A stretch of 64,000 bases of DNA from CAWIJJ01 sp963836405 (GCA_963836405.1 CAWIJL010000003.1:310001-374000); one strand, 5' to 3'; positions 37,198 through 45,896 are shown, counted from the stretch's first letter. Notes: a model not told the origin generated them from the sequence alone. Made by a program: numbers and translations.

Positions 37198-39380
37198 GCG
37201 GCCCTCGGTTGTGGTTTGGGTTTGCCGGCGCCGGGTTGCGCGGCGCCGGGAACGGCGCTCGGGTCGAGCATCTGCCCGATGTGCTCGTGCAGTTGCGCCA
37301 TGTCCACCGGGCCGGCGTTCATGGTGAGCCCTCCGGTTCCGGCTTTGATGTCGTTCGCGAGGCTCATCATCATCTGCTGCATGAGCATCTTTTGCTGCAT
37401 CTGCTGGACGTGCGCCATCGCGTGCAACACCATCGTCCGGTAAGCGTCTTCGTCGCGGTTCTCGTCGTCGCGCGCTTCCTGGATGCGGCGGTTGTGATCG
37501 AGCAGGTGAAGCTGGTCGTTATCCAGCGGATTCACCGGCACGTCCTCGCCCTGCAAGGCCATCGCCCATTCTTCCTTCGGGTTCTTCGGCAGGCCGAGAT
37601 CCGGAGGCTCGGGCACCAGGTCGATGAAGCGGTCGTCGCCGAATGCCTTGTGCACGCGGTTGAGCAGGCACCAGAGCGCGCGCGGGTTCTGCACGATCAG
37701 CGGGTTTTGCAGGTCGAGCTGATAGAGCGCCAGGTCGTTCTGCTTCTTCGTCTCGCGCGATTCGGCCGAAGTGGCGAACTTGAGATCGAAATCGTATTGC
37801 CCGCCCAGTTCGTCAGGCGTCATGTACGCCTGCCCCTTGCGCACGTCAAACAGGCCGTTCGCGTCGTCTTCCGTCACGCGAAAAAACAGCTTCTCGGGCG
37901 CGTACTGCTGGTACAGCTCCCAGAAATGCGTGAGGATCTCGCCCCAGTCCTCGCGAAGCGCCTGCATCTCCAGCTCGGCGCGCACGTCGCCCTCGCCCAG
38001 GAGAGCCATCGTCTGCCGCGCGGTGCGCGGCGCGTTCGGCCGGTCGATGGCGCGCCCCATCGCCATATCCGTAATGCCCGTGGCGCGCTCGGCGTAGCCC
38101 AGAATCGCCTGCTCCTTCAACTGGGTGTAGGTGAGGTCCGCTTTCAGTTCGACGACCTTGATGCCGCTCGGATCGTCGCAAGCGACGGTTTGGCACGGCT
38201 CGTACGTGAAGTTATCGGGCTCGAAGCCCGTCCCTGGACGGTAGAAGATCACCGGCCCCACGCTGAACTGGCCGGCCTTCGTGCCGAGGTTGTGGTTGTT
38301 GGTCAACTCCGATTCCATGCGCTCCAACATTTCGCCGAAGCCGGGGCACCAGTAAGAGCCATCCTTCACCAGGCTCGATTCGACGAACGGGCGCCGGTTG
38401 CGCGCGCGCGGGTACATCTCGTCGAGGCGCTGCACGCCCACCACTTTGTTGAGCGCGGGAATGTATCTGACGACTAACTCGGTTTCGCGCCGCTCGCGGC
38501 GCCGTACGTCGTTCACCGCGGCGTCGCCTTTGCCCTTGAGCATTCTCCAGCGGCCGTACCATTCGAGCGCGATCATCACGTCGCCGGTCGATTGCGACCC
38601 TTCGTAGGCCACGCCCTCGGCGCGGTCTTTTTCGGCGCGGATCACGTCGCTCTCGGCGCTGCGCTGAACCTTGTCGCCGGCCGCGTTGAGTATCTCCTCC
38701 CAGTCGCGCTCGATGCCCTGGTAGATGCCGTCTTCTTCGCCGTCGAGGAGCGCTTGCGGCGTGACTCGCAGCTTGCGAATGAGAAACGTGAACTGGTGCA
38801 GCGAGTCCACTTCTTCGGCCGGCACGATCAGATCGTCGGGCCAGAGGGGCTCGAAAGAAGGCCCTTCGTAGACGACTTGCTCGGCATAGCCGCCGTCGAT
38901 GGTGGGCACGTCGTAGCTCTCGCGCTTCCACGGGCTGTAAGCGTGCGCGCGCCCGAAAAGGATCTTGCGGAAGTCGAACACCGCGGCCGGGTTCTGGATC
39001 TTGATGTGTTTGAACGCAGCCCAGGTCATGAACAACGAAACTTTGCGCGCGATGGATTGGTCGTGCGGGCCTATCGGCGACGCCTGAATGTCGTGATCGG
39101 CACCGAACAGGGCGGCGTGTTCCTTCGCCCATTTGCTCGATAGCTGCCACTGCGTGAGCGGCACTTGGAAATCGGGGTTCTGGTCTTCGCCTGCAGGCGC
39201 CTGTTCGGCCAGGCTGCGCCAGCGGCGGTAATAGCTTTGAAACCGCCTGATCCGCGCGTCATGCTCCGCGATGGCGGCGCGGTAGTCGTCCTCAATGCGC
39301 AGGGCGAGCCGTTCCATTTCACGCGGGGAGAGCTTCAGTTGTGCCGCATCGGCGCGGCGGATTTCGGCGGGGTCGATCAT
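37194..39380 (-). CDS. Phage portal protein
   Basis: A 728-aa protein starting MIDPAEIRRADAAQLKLSPR at 39380, overlapping the previous stop by ATGA, with GAGGTTG before it. Length and layout match P22-type portals (725 aa): an N-terminal helix and RRFQSYYRRWRSLAEQAPAG; clip and wing regions with DFRKILFGRAHAYSPWKRES and LWPDDLIVPAEEVDSLHQFT; a stem helix around MALLGEGDVRAELEMQALRE; a C-terminal Met/Gln-rich helix (HVQQMQQKMLMQQMMMSLAN) like the barrel of long portals. It is the DNA entry and exit channel, recruited by the terminase encoded upstream. Confidence 0.85.
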   Translation of the reverse strand: MIDPAEIRRADAAQLKLSPREMERLALRIEDDYRAAIAEHDARIRRFQSYYRRWRSLAEQAPAGEDQNPDFQVPLTQWQLSSKWAKEHAALFGADHDIQASPIGPHDQSIARKVSLFMTWAAFKHIKIQNPAAVFDFRKILFGRAHAYSPWKRESYDVPTIDGGYAEQVVYEGPSFEPLWPDDLIVPAEEVDSLHQFTFLIRKLRVTPQALLDGEEDGIYQGIERDWEEILNAAGDKVQRSAESDVIRAEKDRAEGVAYEGSQSTGDVMIALEWYGRWRMLKGKGDAAVNDVRRRERRETELVVRYIPALNKVVGVQRLDEMYPRARNRRPFVESSLVKDGSYWCPGFGEMLERMESELTNNHNLGTKAGQFSVGPVIFYRPGTGFEPDNFTYEPCQTVACDDPSGIKVVELKADLTYTQLKEQAILGYAERATGITDMAMGRAIDRPNAPRTARQTMALLGEGDVRAELEMQALREDWGEILTHFWELYQQYAPEKLFFRVTEDDANGLFDVRKGQAYMTPDELGGQYDFDLKFATSAESRETKKQNDLALYQLDLQNPLIVQNPRALWCLLNRVHKAFGDDRFIDLVPEPPDLGLPKNPKEEWAMALQGEDVPVNPLDNDQLHLLDHNRRIQEARDDENRDEDAYRTMVLHAMAHVQQMQQKMLMQQMMMSLANDIKAGTGGLTMNAGPVDMAQLHEHIGQMLDPSAVPGAAQPGAGKPKPQPRAA

Positions 39381-39781
39381 TTTGCGACAACCTCGACACC
39401 GCGGCTGCCGCCGTGCGGATCGGTGGTCACGTACTTGTCGAGGCTCAGTTCCGGTTGCTTCTCGGCGAACTTGTCGAGCACGCCCAGGCCGAACGAGCAC
39501 GAGGCGACGAATGCGGCCCTTCCGAGGGTCCGGAACAGGCCCACCATATCGGTGATTTCGCGCTTCTTTTCTGCGGCGCCCAAGACGAGGCGGTACTTCG
39601 CGCCCTCGTAAATCTTGGCGCTGCCTCCGGGGACTTTATCGGCCTTCGGCCAGGTCTGCACCAGCTTTTTCAGCTCGGCCAGGCGCTTCGCCTTATCGGC
39701 GGTCGCACTCAGCTCACCGTGCAGGTTGCCCAGTTCTTCGATGATGGCGGCGCGTTGTTCGTTGTTGACGGTGCGTTTCAC
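39377..39781 (-). CDS. Phage protein between terminase and portal
   Basis: A 134-aa protein starting GTG 39781 (VKRTVNNEQRAAIIEELGNL), right after the recurring GATTGACGGGCGTG element. An N-terminal coiled coil leads to a compact part (SAKIYEGAKYRLVLGAAEKK, RAAFVASCSFGLGVLDKFAE). Portal-neighbour position suggests an assembly factor. Unknown. Confidence 0.6.
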   Translation of the reverse strand: MKRTVNNEQRAAIIEELGNLHGELSATADKAKRLAELKKLVQTWPKADKVPGGSAKIYEGAKYRLVLGAAEKKREITDMVGLFRTLGRAAFVASCSFGLGVLDKFAEKQPELSLDKYVTTDPHGGSRGVEVVAK

Positions 39782-39797
39782 GCCCGTCAATCGACGG

Positions 39798-40082
39798 CTA
39801 CGGGATTTTGCATCGACCGAAGCGGCGTACGTCCCAGTTGGCGGCGCCGAGGGGCGACCGCAGGAGAGAGCGCGGGCCGTACAACTGGTTCTCGATGGCT
39901 TGCAGGTTCAGATACCAGCGCACGACCTGAGTGTGCTGCCGGTTGTGGAGCGCGCGCGCGTCGAGGCACGCCAGGATGCGGCACGTTCTTTGACTCCAGT
40001 GGGCGGCGAACTGGATGCCGCAGTGGGGACAGGTGAGGATTCGGGGCGCTTTCGGTTTGGGGGGATCACGCCAGATTTTCAC
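39798..40082 (-). CDS. Small zinc-finger phage protein
   Basis: A 94-aa protein starting GTG 40082 (VKIWRDPPKPKAPRILTCPH), four bases after the terminase stop. The N-terminus has CPHCGIQFAAHWSQRTCRIL with a later cysteine (ACLDARALHN), giving a C-x2-C...C-x4-C zinc site that may bind DNA. The rest is basic (NRQHTQVVRWYLNLQAIENQ). Unknown role near packaging. Confidence 0.6.
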   Translation of the reverse strand: MKIWRDPPKPKAPRILTCPHCGIQFAAHWSQRTCRILACLDARALHNRQHTQVVRWYLNLQAIENQLYGPRSLLRSPLGAANWDVRRFGRCKIP

Positions 40083-40085
40083 GGG

Positions 40086-41880
40086 CTAAAACCTCACCAG
40101 CACGCCACGGTCGGCCGGGGCTTGCCTCTTGCCGTATCGTTTGACCGTGCCGCCCGTGGAGGCGCCGGGAGGCGCCAGCTTGCGCACGCCGGCGAGCGAG
40201 CGATCCGGGGGCGCCGTCTCCAGGCCCACGCCGGCGAGCGCGCACGCAATTACCTCGTCATCGTGCGTCTCGTCCTTCGCCTCGGCCTTGCCGTTCGGCT
40301 TGACGACGAACCATAGGTGTTCGCCAAGCGTGCCGGGATCGACGATATGCAGGGCGAATTGCCGGATGTTGGTGTCGTGCTTGGCGATCAACTGCACGCG
40401 CGTAACGGCGCTCGTCTTCCAGCCGAGGTGAGAAAGCAGCGTGTGGTTGCCGTCCGAAAACTGCTCGTCGGGCTGCGGGCGCCGGTGGTAGATCAGCGAG
40501 GGCGGGTAGTTGTTGCGGATCAGGCCCTCCAGGAACGCGATGCCGGGGCCGTTCGCCTCGGGCACCAGGTAGGCCCAGTTATACCAGCGGGCGAGCACGT
40601 CGGCGTAGTCGGCGAACGGGCCGGGCTCGATGCGCCCGCGCAGCTTGGCGACCTGTTCGCCGCTCACCTGGTCGAGCACGCAGCCAACCGAGTAGTCCGG
40701 ATCGCCGCCCGATTCGAGCGCGTCGATGCCCTCGGCGATGTCGAAGCCGATCACGTACTGGTGACCAGGCGCCGGCCGCTTGTAGACGACGAGGGCGCCG
40801 CGTTCCTGCGGCAGGAACGAGATGATGCTCTTGGGGCCGTTGTACTCCTCGATCAGCTCGCCGCACGTGCCGGCCGTCGCCGCGTCGCGCTTGGCGCCCG
40901 GCATCCGGTTCAGGTGTTCGTGCGAGAAGCGCGGCCGTCCGGAAAAGAGAAACGCCTCCTCGGGGTTCGAGGGGTACTCCTGTTTGAACGAGTCGAGCGA
41001 GCCGCTGCACTTGTTTCGGATCGCCCATCGGCGCCAGCACAGTTGAGCCAGGGTGAGGCTGTAGGTGTCGCGGAGCGTGGTTTCTTCGGCCGTGAGCGAG
41101 GCTTGGAAGGCGGCCGGATCCGCGGGCTCGAGAACGTATTCCGGATGCTCCCACCAGGCGAAAAATACCGCGATCCATTCGCTATCGCTGGTCGGGTCGC
41201 AGGCGTCGAGCCAGAGGCGATGGAACTCGCCGCCCACGCCGTTCGCGGTGGACTCGATCACGACGACGGTGTCGGGATCGTCGGGAACCGACTGCATAAG
41301 CCCCGTCATGAGCGTCTTCGGGTCGCGCCAGAAGGCGAACTCGGAGAGGTGCAGGTAGCGGAGCGAGAACGAGCGGCCGGTCTTGACGTTATTGGCGGTG
41401 GCGACCTTGATATATCCGCCGCCTTCCCACGCGAGCAGGCCGTCGTTGGCGCGGATCACGGGCAGCGTGGGGAAGCATCCCCGAAAGCCGGCGTAATTCT
41501 CCTGAAGCTGCTGGTAGTAGCTGAACAGGTTTTGCGACGCGCCCACTTCGTGCGCGACGACAAGCGCCTTCTGTCCCGTGTTGAACGCGCAGGAGTGAAA
41601 GAACTCCGCGGCGGTGCCCGTCGAAACCCAGACCTGGCGGGCCTTCAGGTAGAGCAGCCGTACCGGCCGCTTCGCGTCGCGCGCGGTCTGGATGGCCTTG
41701 TTCAGCTTGACCTGGGCCGGTCCCAGTTCAAACGGCGACCTTCTTGCCGCGCTTGTCGTTGATCTCCAGGGCCTCGCGGCAGAACGTCGCGTGGTCTTCT
41801 TTAAAGAGGCGCAGCGCCTCCTGTTCTTGGGGGGTCTTCCTGCGTTGGCCTTGTTCCTGCGCTTCGTCGATCAGTAGCAC
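40086..41880 (-). CDS. Terminase large subunit (one frameshift)
   Basis: GTG 41880 follows the recurring element. The first part, VLLIDEAQEQGQRRKTPQEQ, stops at 41728; the sense frame, PFELGPAQVKLNKAIQTARD, is one base away, so a single frame change near 41730 splits the gene. About 597 aa. ATPase: KARQVWVSTGTAA (Walker A type) and YLHLSEFAFW (Walker B, with the LSE variant), then the coupling motif VIESTANGVGGEFHRLWLDA. Nuclease: GFDIAEGIDALESGGDPDYS (first Asp), then VPEANGPGIAFLEGLIRNNY and a late DETHDDEVIAC. It packages DNA into the prohead through the portal. The longest single ORF is 40086-41546. Confidence 0.85.
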
Positions 41881-41893
41881 GCCCGTCAATCGA
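41878..41893 (-). promoter_or_regulatory. Recurring start-codon element CGATTGACGGGCGTG (example copy)
   Basis: At least six phage genes begin with GTG directly inside the same short string on the minus strand: starts at 18800 (CGATAGGCGGGCGTG), 27796 (CGATTGACGGGCGTG), 36712 (CGAATAACGGGCGTG), 39781 (CGATTGACGGGCGTG), 41880 (CGATTGACGGGCGTG) and 42588 (CGACAGACGGGCGTG). A variant precedes ATG 23547 (CGATCAACGGGGCGGAATG). It occurs at junctions where genes do not overlap by ATGA. There is no Shine-Dalgarno GGAGG in it, so it may be an unusual initiation element. Confidence 0.55.
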
Positions 41894-41911
41894 CGAGGCG
41901 CAGGAGACTCT

Positions 41912-42187
41912 TTACGTTTGCAACGCGCGCTGGTATTCCTTCAACCAAGCCTGCGAAGCGGCTTCTACCGCGTCGAACGCGATGCTCACGTCCTTGGCGG
42001 CAGCTTTCACCGTGCGCTCCCGCTCGTATCTCACGATGCGGAGCTTGGCGAGGGCGTTCTCGGCCTCGGCGATGCAGGCTTCAGTCGAGGCGGCTTCGGC
42101 CATCGCGTCGGTTTTCGCGGCGAGCGCGTCGCGCAGCTCACGGGAGCATTGCGCGAGCGCGTCGGCCGCGGCGAGCACGGTGTTCAC
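41912..42187 (-). CDS. Coiled-coil phage protein
   Basis: A 91-aa protein, MNTVLAAADALAQCSRELRD (GTG start), overlapping the previous stop. Almost entirely Ala/Glu-rich helix (DAMAEAASTEACIAEAENAL). It lies between two packaging-region genes. Unknown; a dimerising or scaffolding peptide is possible. Confidence 0.55.
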   Translation of the reverse strand: MNTVLAAADALAQCSRELRDALAAKTDAMAEAASTEACIAEAENALAKLRIVRYERERTVKAAAKDVSIAFDAVEAASQAWLKEYQRALQT

Positions 42188-42588
42188 TGCGGTGCCGGGA
42201 AGTAGGCCGCGATCTGCCGGACCAGTTGCAGCGTCTCGGCGAGGATCCGGTCGTTAGCTTGCGGGTCCTGCGTGGATCCGCCGCCGAAAAACCCGGTAGC
42301 GATGTTCTGGATTTTGGGCGTCGCGGGCGGCAGCTCGGGCGCCGGCGAATCGTACGGGACCTGGGTTTGCTTCAAGTCGCCGTTTTCGTCTGCGGCGAAG
42401 AAGACGTGCACGGGCGTAGCGGCCGTGAATTGCGTGAGCGGCAAACCGTTGTCGCGGTTGATGATGTTCGCGGCGATCCAATCCTGTTTGGCGGCCTCGA
42501 ACTTCTTAACGTCGTCGGCGAACTTCGCGTCGGCGCGTTCCTGCATCGTGTTGATGACTCCGCGGAGCCAGTCGGGTGTAAGTGTCAC
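42184..42588 (-). CDS. Phage protein, unknown
   Basis: A 134-aa protein starting GTG 42588 (VTLTPDWLRGVINTMQERAD) after the recurring element (here CGACAGACGGGCGTG). Helical start, Pro-rich middle (VPYDSPAPELPPATPKIQNI), helical end with AETLQLVRQIAAYFPAPQ. It shares a stop/start overlap with the next gene. Unknown. Confidence 0.6.
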   Translation of the reverse strand: MTLTPDWLRGVINTMQERADAKFADDVKKFEAAKQDWIAANIINRDNGLPLTQFTAATPVHVFFAADENGDLKQTQVPYDSPAPELPPATPKIQNIATGFFGGGSTQDPQANDRILAETLQLVRQIAAYFPAPQ

Positions 42589-42610
42589 GCCCGTCTGTCG
42601 CCGGGAGCGG

Positions 42611-42751
42611 TTACTTCCTGCGGCGACGGCGGGGCGCGCACGGCCACGCCTGGAGCGCGCGGCCGGGAGGCTTGCGATTCACCTCCACGCCAGCAGCCTT
42701 CGGATCAGGAGGTGTCCGAAGCACCGGACGCGGGGCGGTGTCTCGGGCCAT
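42611..42751 (-). CDS. Very small basic protein (46 aa)
   Basis: An ORF, ATG 42751 to TAA 42611, encoding MARDTAPRPVLRTPPDPKAA and, after a few residues, RKPPGRALQAWPCAPRRRRRK. It fills an otherwise empty 175-base gap between the sigma-factor gene and the next gene in the same direction. Pro/Arg-rich, no ribosome site of note. It may be a genuine small gene or chance in GC-rich DNA. Confidence 0.35.
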   Translation of the reverse strand: MARDTAPRPVLRTPPDPKAAGVEVNRKPPGRALQAWPCAPRRRRRK

Positions 42752-42762
42752 CGCCCAACAGT

Positions 42763-43323
42763 TTACGCCACGCGCCGCAGGCCACGATAGCTCAGTTCGC
42801 GCTCGATCTCACATTTCGCGGTGCGCAAGAGCTGCGAACTGCGCGATTGCCGCACGCCGAACTCGCGGCCCACGCCGGCGAGCTTCTGCTCCTGCCAAAA
42901 ATAGATGTCGATCACTCGGGCGCTCTTGTCCGCGATGCCTTCGGCCGATTCCGCCACCAGGCGCGCGCGCTCGCCGTGTTCGATGGTGCGCGTCACGTCC
43001 TCGATCGGCGCCGGAATGTCGAGCACGTCCTCCGTGATCGGGAGGTGGTTCGCGTTGCGCCACTCGTTGCGGCGGATCGAGTCGAGCATCGCGCCCTTGA
43101 CGCGCGTCGAGGCGTACACCCGGAAGGGCACGCCCGTCGAGGGGTCGTACAGTTCGGCAGCGCGGAGCAGGCCGATGCAGCCTGACTGGTAGAGGTCGTC
43201 GTACTCAATCGACGCCGGCAGCCGCTTCATGAGGAATAGGGCGATCTTCCGAACCAGGTCGAGATTGGATTCTGCGCGAGCGTTGCGTTGTTGCGGCGTT
43301 GGTACTAACCGGAGCTTGGCCAT
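42763..43323 (-). CDS. Phage-encoded sigma-70-family factor
   Basis: A 186-aa protein, MAKLRLVPTPQQRNARAESN. Region 2 is clear: LDLVRKIALFLMKRLPASIE, YDDLYQSGCIGLLRAAELYD (core-binding), VPFRVYASTRVKGAMLDSIR (-10 recognition helix). Region 3/4: LPITEDVLDIPAPIEDVTRT then VGREFGVRQSRSSQLLRTAK as the -35 recognition helix-turn-helix. The spacing resembles FliA/WhiG-type factors rather than ECF. Placed second in the leftward transcript, it may direct host RNA polymerase to phage late promoters. ATG with a normal neighbour spacing; the gene follows the TerS-like gene by 8 bases. Confidence 0.8.
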   Translation of the reverse strand: MAKLRLVPTPQQRNARAESNLDLVRKIALFLMKRLPASIEYDDLYQSGCIGLLRAAELYDPSTGVPFRVYASTRVKGAMLDSIRRNEWRNANHLPITEDVLDIPAPIEDVTRTIEHGERARLVAESAEGIADKSARVIDIYFWQEQKLAGVGREFGVRQSRSSQLLRTAKCEIERELSYRGLRRVA

Positions 43324-43331
43324 TGGTCGTC

Positions 43332-43802
43332 TTATGTCCCATATTTGGCCTCAAGCTCCTGGAGGGTCGGCATCCGGCTCGGTTCGTCCGTCGCCGGTAC
43401 TGGCTTCGGACGGCCGGCCGTGAGCGCTTTCACCAGGTGACCGAAGGCCGCAAGGCGAGCGTAGTGGTCCGGGCCACCCCCCGAGTCTCCCCACCGCGAC
43501 GGTCGCGTCTCGGTCGTCGCCGAGAAGGCTTTTTCGATCTCAGCCAAGCCGCGATCAAAAAGCGAACCAAGATAATCGTATCTTAAATTGGTGAAATTTA
43601 TCACAATTTGCTGGCACTCCTCGGAGCGCAGAATCCGGTTGATCTGGCTCGTTGAGAGCCCCTCGTTTTTGGCGATGGTGGACGCCTTCTTTCCCTTGGC
43701 GACTGCCTCCAACACACGGCTGGCGCGGGCTTTCTTCGCCGCGGGCTTGCGTTCCTTGGTGGCGCGTCGCTTCGGCTTCGCCGGCGCCGTCTTCTTGGGC
43801 AT
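43332..43802 (-). CDS. Terminase small subunit-like HTH protein
   Basis: A 156-aa protein; I choose ATG 43802 (MPKKTAPAKPKRRATKERKP) because the 14 upstream codons add nothing coding-like. A basic N-terminus (lysine/arginine-rich) precedes a helix-turn-helix: SRVLEAVAKGKKASTIAKNE then GLSTSQINRILRSEECQQIV. A helical middle (YDYLGSLFDRGLAEIEKAF) and a Pro-rich end follow. The layout fits a DNA-binding terminase small subunit; a transcription factor acting with the adjacent sigma factor is the alternative. First gene of the leftward unit. Confidence 0.6.
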   Translation of the reverse strand: MPKKTAPAKPKRRATKERKPAAKKARASRVLEAVAKGKKASTIAKNEGLSTSQINRILRSEECQQIVINFTNLRYDYLGSLFDRGLAEIEKAFSATTETRPSRWGDSGGGPDHYARLAAFGHLVKALTAGRPKPVPATDEPSRMPTLQELEAKYGT

Positions 43803-43844
43803 GTCCGTAAATCGCCCGCGCGGCACAAAAGAAATGCTGCCCAA

Positions 43845-43939
43845 AGAGAGCGGTACTTTTTCGATGAATTAGTACCACTGCAAAAGTCCCGTCGCGGGTT
43901 TGAGTGCTAGCTTGAAGGCGGAAAGGACGAAATTTCACG
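43845..43939. promoter_or_regulatory. Divergent intergenic region with inverted repeat
   Basis: 95 bases separate the leftward late transcript from the rightward HTH gene. GGTACT (43852-43857) and AGTACC (43871-43876) form a 6-bp inverted repeat around 13 bases, suited to a dimeric regulator. AT-rich runs (TTTTTCGATGAATT) lie inside. It probably holds both promoters; hexamers are too weak to place. Confidence 0.5.
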
Positions 43940-44461
43940 ATGACTGCTGACTACATCGACAAAACCGCCGCCGCCATGATCCTGGGTGTGGGCGACCGTC
44001 GCGCGCTCCAAATCCTGCAAGGTGCCGGCGTGCGCACGACGCAAGGCCATAGTCCGCGCTCGGGTCAAGAGCTGCTCTTATTCCACTCGGCCGATGTCGC
44101 GCGCGTCGCCGAGGAGCGCAAGAAGCCGGCGAAGCCCGATCCGGCCGCGGTGGTCACGCGCCCGCTGGCGGCGCCGGCCAACGGGATGCCGGCGATGCTG
44201 CGCGCCGTGCTCGAAGCGCAGCTCCACCAGCAGCAGCACGCAGTAGGCGGGTTTCTCACGCTGGCCGAGGCGTCCGCGGCCGTGCGGTTGTCCGAGACGG
44301 CACTGCGGCGCCTGGTCAAGGGCGGCCAACTGCCCGCGCTGATCGACGAGCCGGTACGCGCGGACGGCGAAACGAGGGCGCGCCCTGGCTCCTCGCTGCG
44401 GTTCTCGCGCCGCGATCTCGACGAGCTGCGCGGCGTGCGCCAGCACGGCGAGCAGGCATGA
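43940..44461 (+). CDS. Two-domain excisionase/MerR-like HTH protein
   Basis: A 173-aa plus-strand protein, ATG 43940, with AAAGGACG upstream as ribosome site. Two copies of the winged-HTH pattern used by excisionases: residues 4-60 (DYIDKTAAAMILGVGDRRAL ... LLLFHSADVARVAEER) and 107-165 (GFLTLAEASAAVRLSETALR RLVKGGQLPALID ... LRFSRRDLDEL). Divergent from the late operon and beside the integrase, so it is a candidate Xis or lysogeny regulator. No repressor with a peptidase domain was found elsewhere, which makes this the best candidate switch protein in the window. Confidence 0.65.
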   Translation: MTADYIDKTAAAMILGVGDRRALQILQGAGVRTTQGHSPRSGQELLLFHSADVARVAEERKKPAKPDPAAVVTRPLAAPANGMPAMLRAVLEAQLHQQQHAVGGFLTLAEASAAVRLSETALRRLVKGGQLPALIDEPVRADGETRARPGSSLRFSRRDLDELRGVRQHGEQA

Positions 44462-44635
44462 CTATTTTGTCATCTCGAGGCCGCTTCGCCTTTTGTTCGT
44501 TTATGGTGCAGTCTGCGAAGGATTACAATTCCGGGGTAAGGGAAAAAGGAAAAGGCCGGAAGCGGCGCCGCTGAGAAGGTTCACGCGCCGCTTCCTCAAA
44601 CAACACGATGTGGGTCAGTTCGATGATATCGGAGG

Positions 44636-44695
44636 TTCCCGAAAAAAGAAATCCCTTCCGCGCGTATCCGCCGACCAAGCGCACGCGGAAGGGAT
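44636..44695 (-). terminator. Terminator of the integrase gene
   Basis: ATCCCTTCCGCG (44651-44662) and CGCGGAAGGGAT (44684-44695) form a perfect 12-bp stem with a 21-base loop. On the minus strand the stem is followed by TTCTTTTTTC. It ends transcripts from the integrase, whose stop is at 44907. The remaining bases between 44462 and 44906 hold no supported gene; a 119-aa minus ORF (44523-44882) spans the terminator and is rejected. Confidence 0.75.
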
Positions 44696-44906
44696 CTATC
44701 GTAGCCCACCCATCAAGCAGCCTCACCAGAGGCATTGAGAGGGCTTTTGAACGCGCCAAAAAGGAGCGTCGCGATTGAAGTCTAGCCCGCTTTCGCGCGT
44801 CGCGCAATGCCGTGTTTTCCAGCAGGGAAACGCCCTGATAGGCGCGCTCCAGTACGCTTGGGCCAAGTGGTACAGGCGGCAAAAAGTTGCGCGCTCCCGC
44901 AACTTT

Positions 44907-45896
44907 TCAGAGGGCGAGGGCCGCGGCGGCGCTGTGGCGGAACAGGCTTCTCGGCCGGTGGTACAGCCGCAGGGTATCGAGCGAGCGGTGTCCGGTGTGG
45001 CGGGCGACGGCGATCTCGCTGGCTCCTCCGTCGAGCGCCTCGGTGACGAAGCCCGCGCGCAGCGAGTGGGCGCCGTAGAGCTTGGGATCCAGGCCGATGG
45101 CCCTGGCTGCCTCCTGGACGATCTGGCCGATGCGGTTGCCGAGGATCGGCCGACCGTCGGGCCGTCCGTTCAAGACCCGGCAGAACACGGTCCCGGCTAC
45201 GTTGCCGCGGCACAGCAGCCAGCGTTGCAGCGCGGCGACCGGGCAGGTTTGCCGGTGCTTCCCCGCGGGCACGGGCAACAGCCTCCCCCTCCCGTGCCGG
45301 TCCTGCTTTTCGTGGTGGACGCGGACGATCACACCCTCGCCGGTGAAGGTGAGGTCCTCCCGCCGCAAGGCGGCCAGGTTGGCGCGGCGCAATGCGCTGG
45401 CGAAGCCGAACAGCACCAGGGCGCGGTTGCGCACCGCCGAAGCCGTGGCGCTGCCGATGGCGGCCACCATCCGTTCCAGGTCCTCGGCGGCGAGGGCCTG
45501 TTTCTGTCCGGGCATCTGGCACAGCTCGCGGCGGGCGCCCGAGAGCAGTTCGCGCAGGCCTCGCCGGCAGGGGCTCGCCAGTTCTGCTTTGCGGTGCATG
45601 TACTGAATCGCGACCGCGTGCCGCTGCATGGTGGTGATCTTCCGCCCGCGGCCGATCAGGTCGGTGACGTACAGCTCGACGGTTTCCGCCGTCGCCGGCA
45701 GCGCCGGCCGCTGCGCCGCCTCGCACCAGGCGCGAAACACGCGCCAATCGCTCGCGTACGAGCTGATCGTGTTCGGCCGCAGACCGGCGTTCATAAACTT
45801 CTCTCGCTCCCGTTCCACGGCTTCAAGATTCGGCGGCGTGAACTGGACGCGTGCATGTCGGGGAGATGGCATGCCCCGATAGGTAACGCGTCTCAA
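44907..45896 (-). CDS. int: Tyrosine-recombinase integrase
   Basis: A 329-aa protein. N-terminal SAM-like core-binding domain (EKFMNAGLRPNTISSYASDW, RAWCEAAQRPALPATAETVE). Catalytic domain with the conserved residues: Arg in GFASALRRANLAALRREDLT, Lys in HHEKQDRHGRGR, His-x-x-Arg in AHSLRAGFVTEALD, His/Trp position in HTGHRSLDTL and nucleophile Tyr in LRLYHRPR. It resembles integrases of chromosomal prophages and elements. The ATG at 45896 or 45872 (MPSPRHARVQ) is possible. It lies at the prophage edge 62 bases from host S1, so the attachment site should be close. Confidence 0.9.
   Translation of the reverse strand: MRRVTYRGMPSPRHARVQFTPPNLEAVEREREKFMNAGLRPNTISSYASDWRVFRAWCEAAQRPALPATAETVELYVTDLIGRGRKITTMQRHAVAIQYMHRKAELASPCRRGLRELLSGARRELCQMPGQKQALAAEDLERMVAAIGSATASAVRNRALVLFGFASALRRANLAALRREDLTFTGEGVIVRVHHEKQDRHGRGRLLPVPAGKHRQTCPVAALQRWLLCRGNVAGTVFCRVLNGRPDGRPILGNRIGQIVQEAARAIGLDPKLYGAHSLRAGFVTEALDGGASEIAVARHTGHRSLDTLRLYHRPRSLFRHSAAAALAL

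Noticed and set aside
36780..38477. 565-aa plus-strand ORF
   Set aside because: Antisense of the portal gene; no start signal or domain.
43128..43143. Another copy of the start element (CGACGGGCGTG)
   Set aside because: It is inside the sigma-factor coding sequence in frame and not at a gene start.
44523..44882. 119-aa minus-strand ORF
   Set aside because: Contains the integrase terminator stem and U-tract; composition not gene-like.
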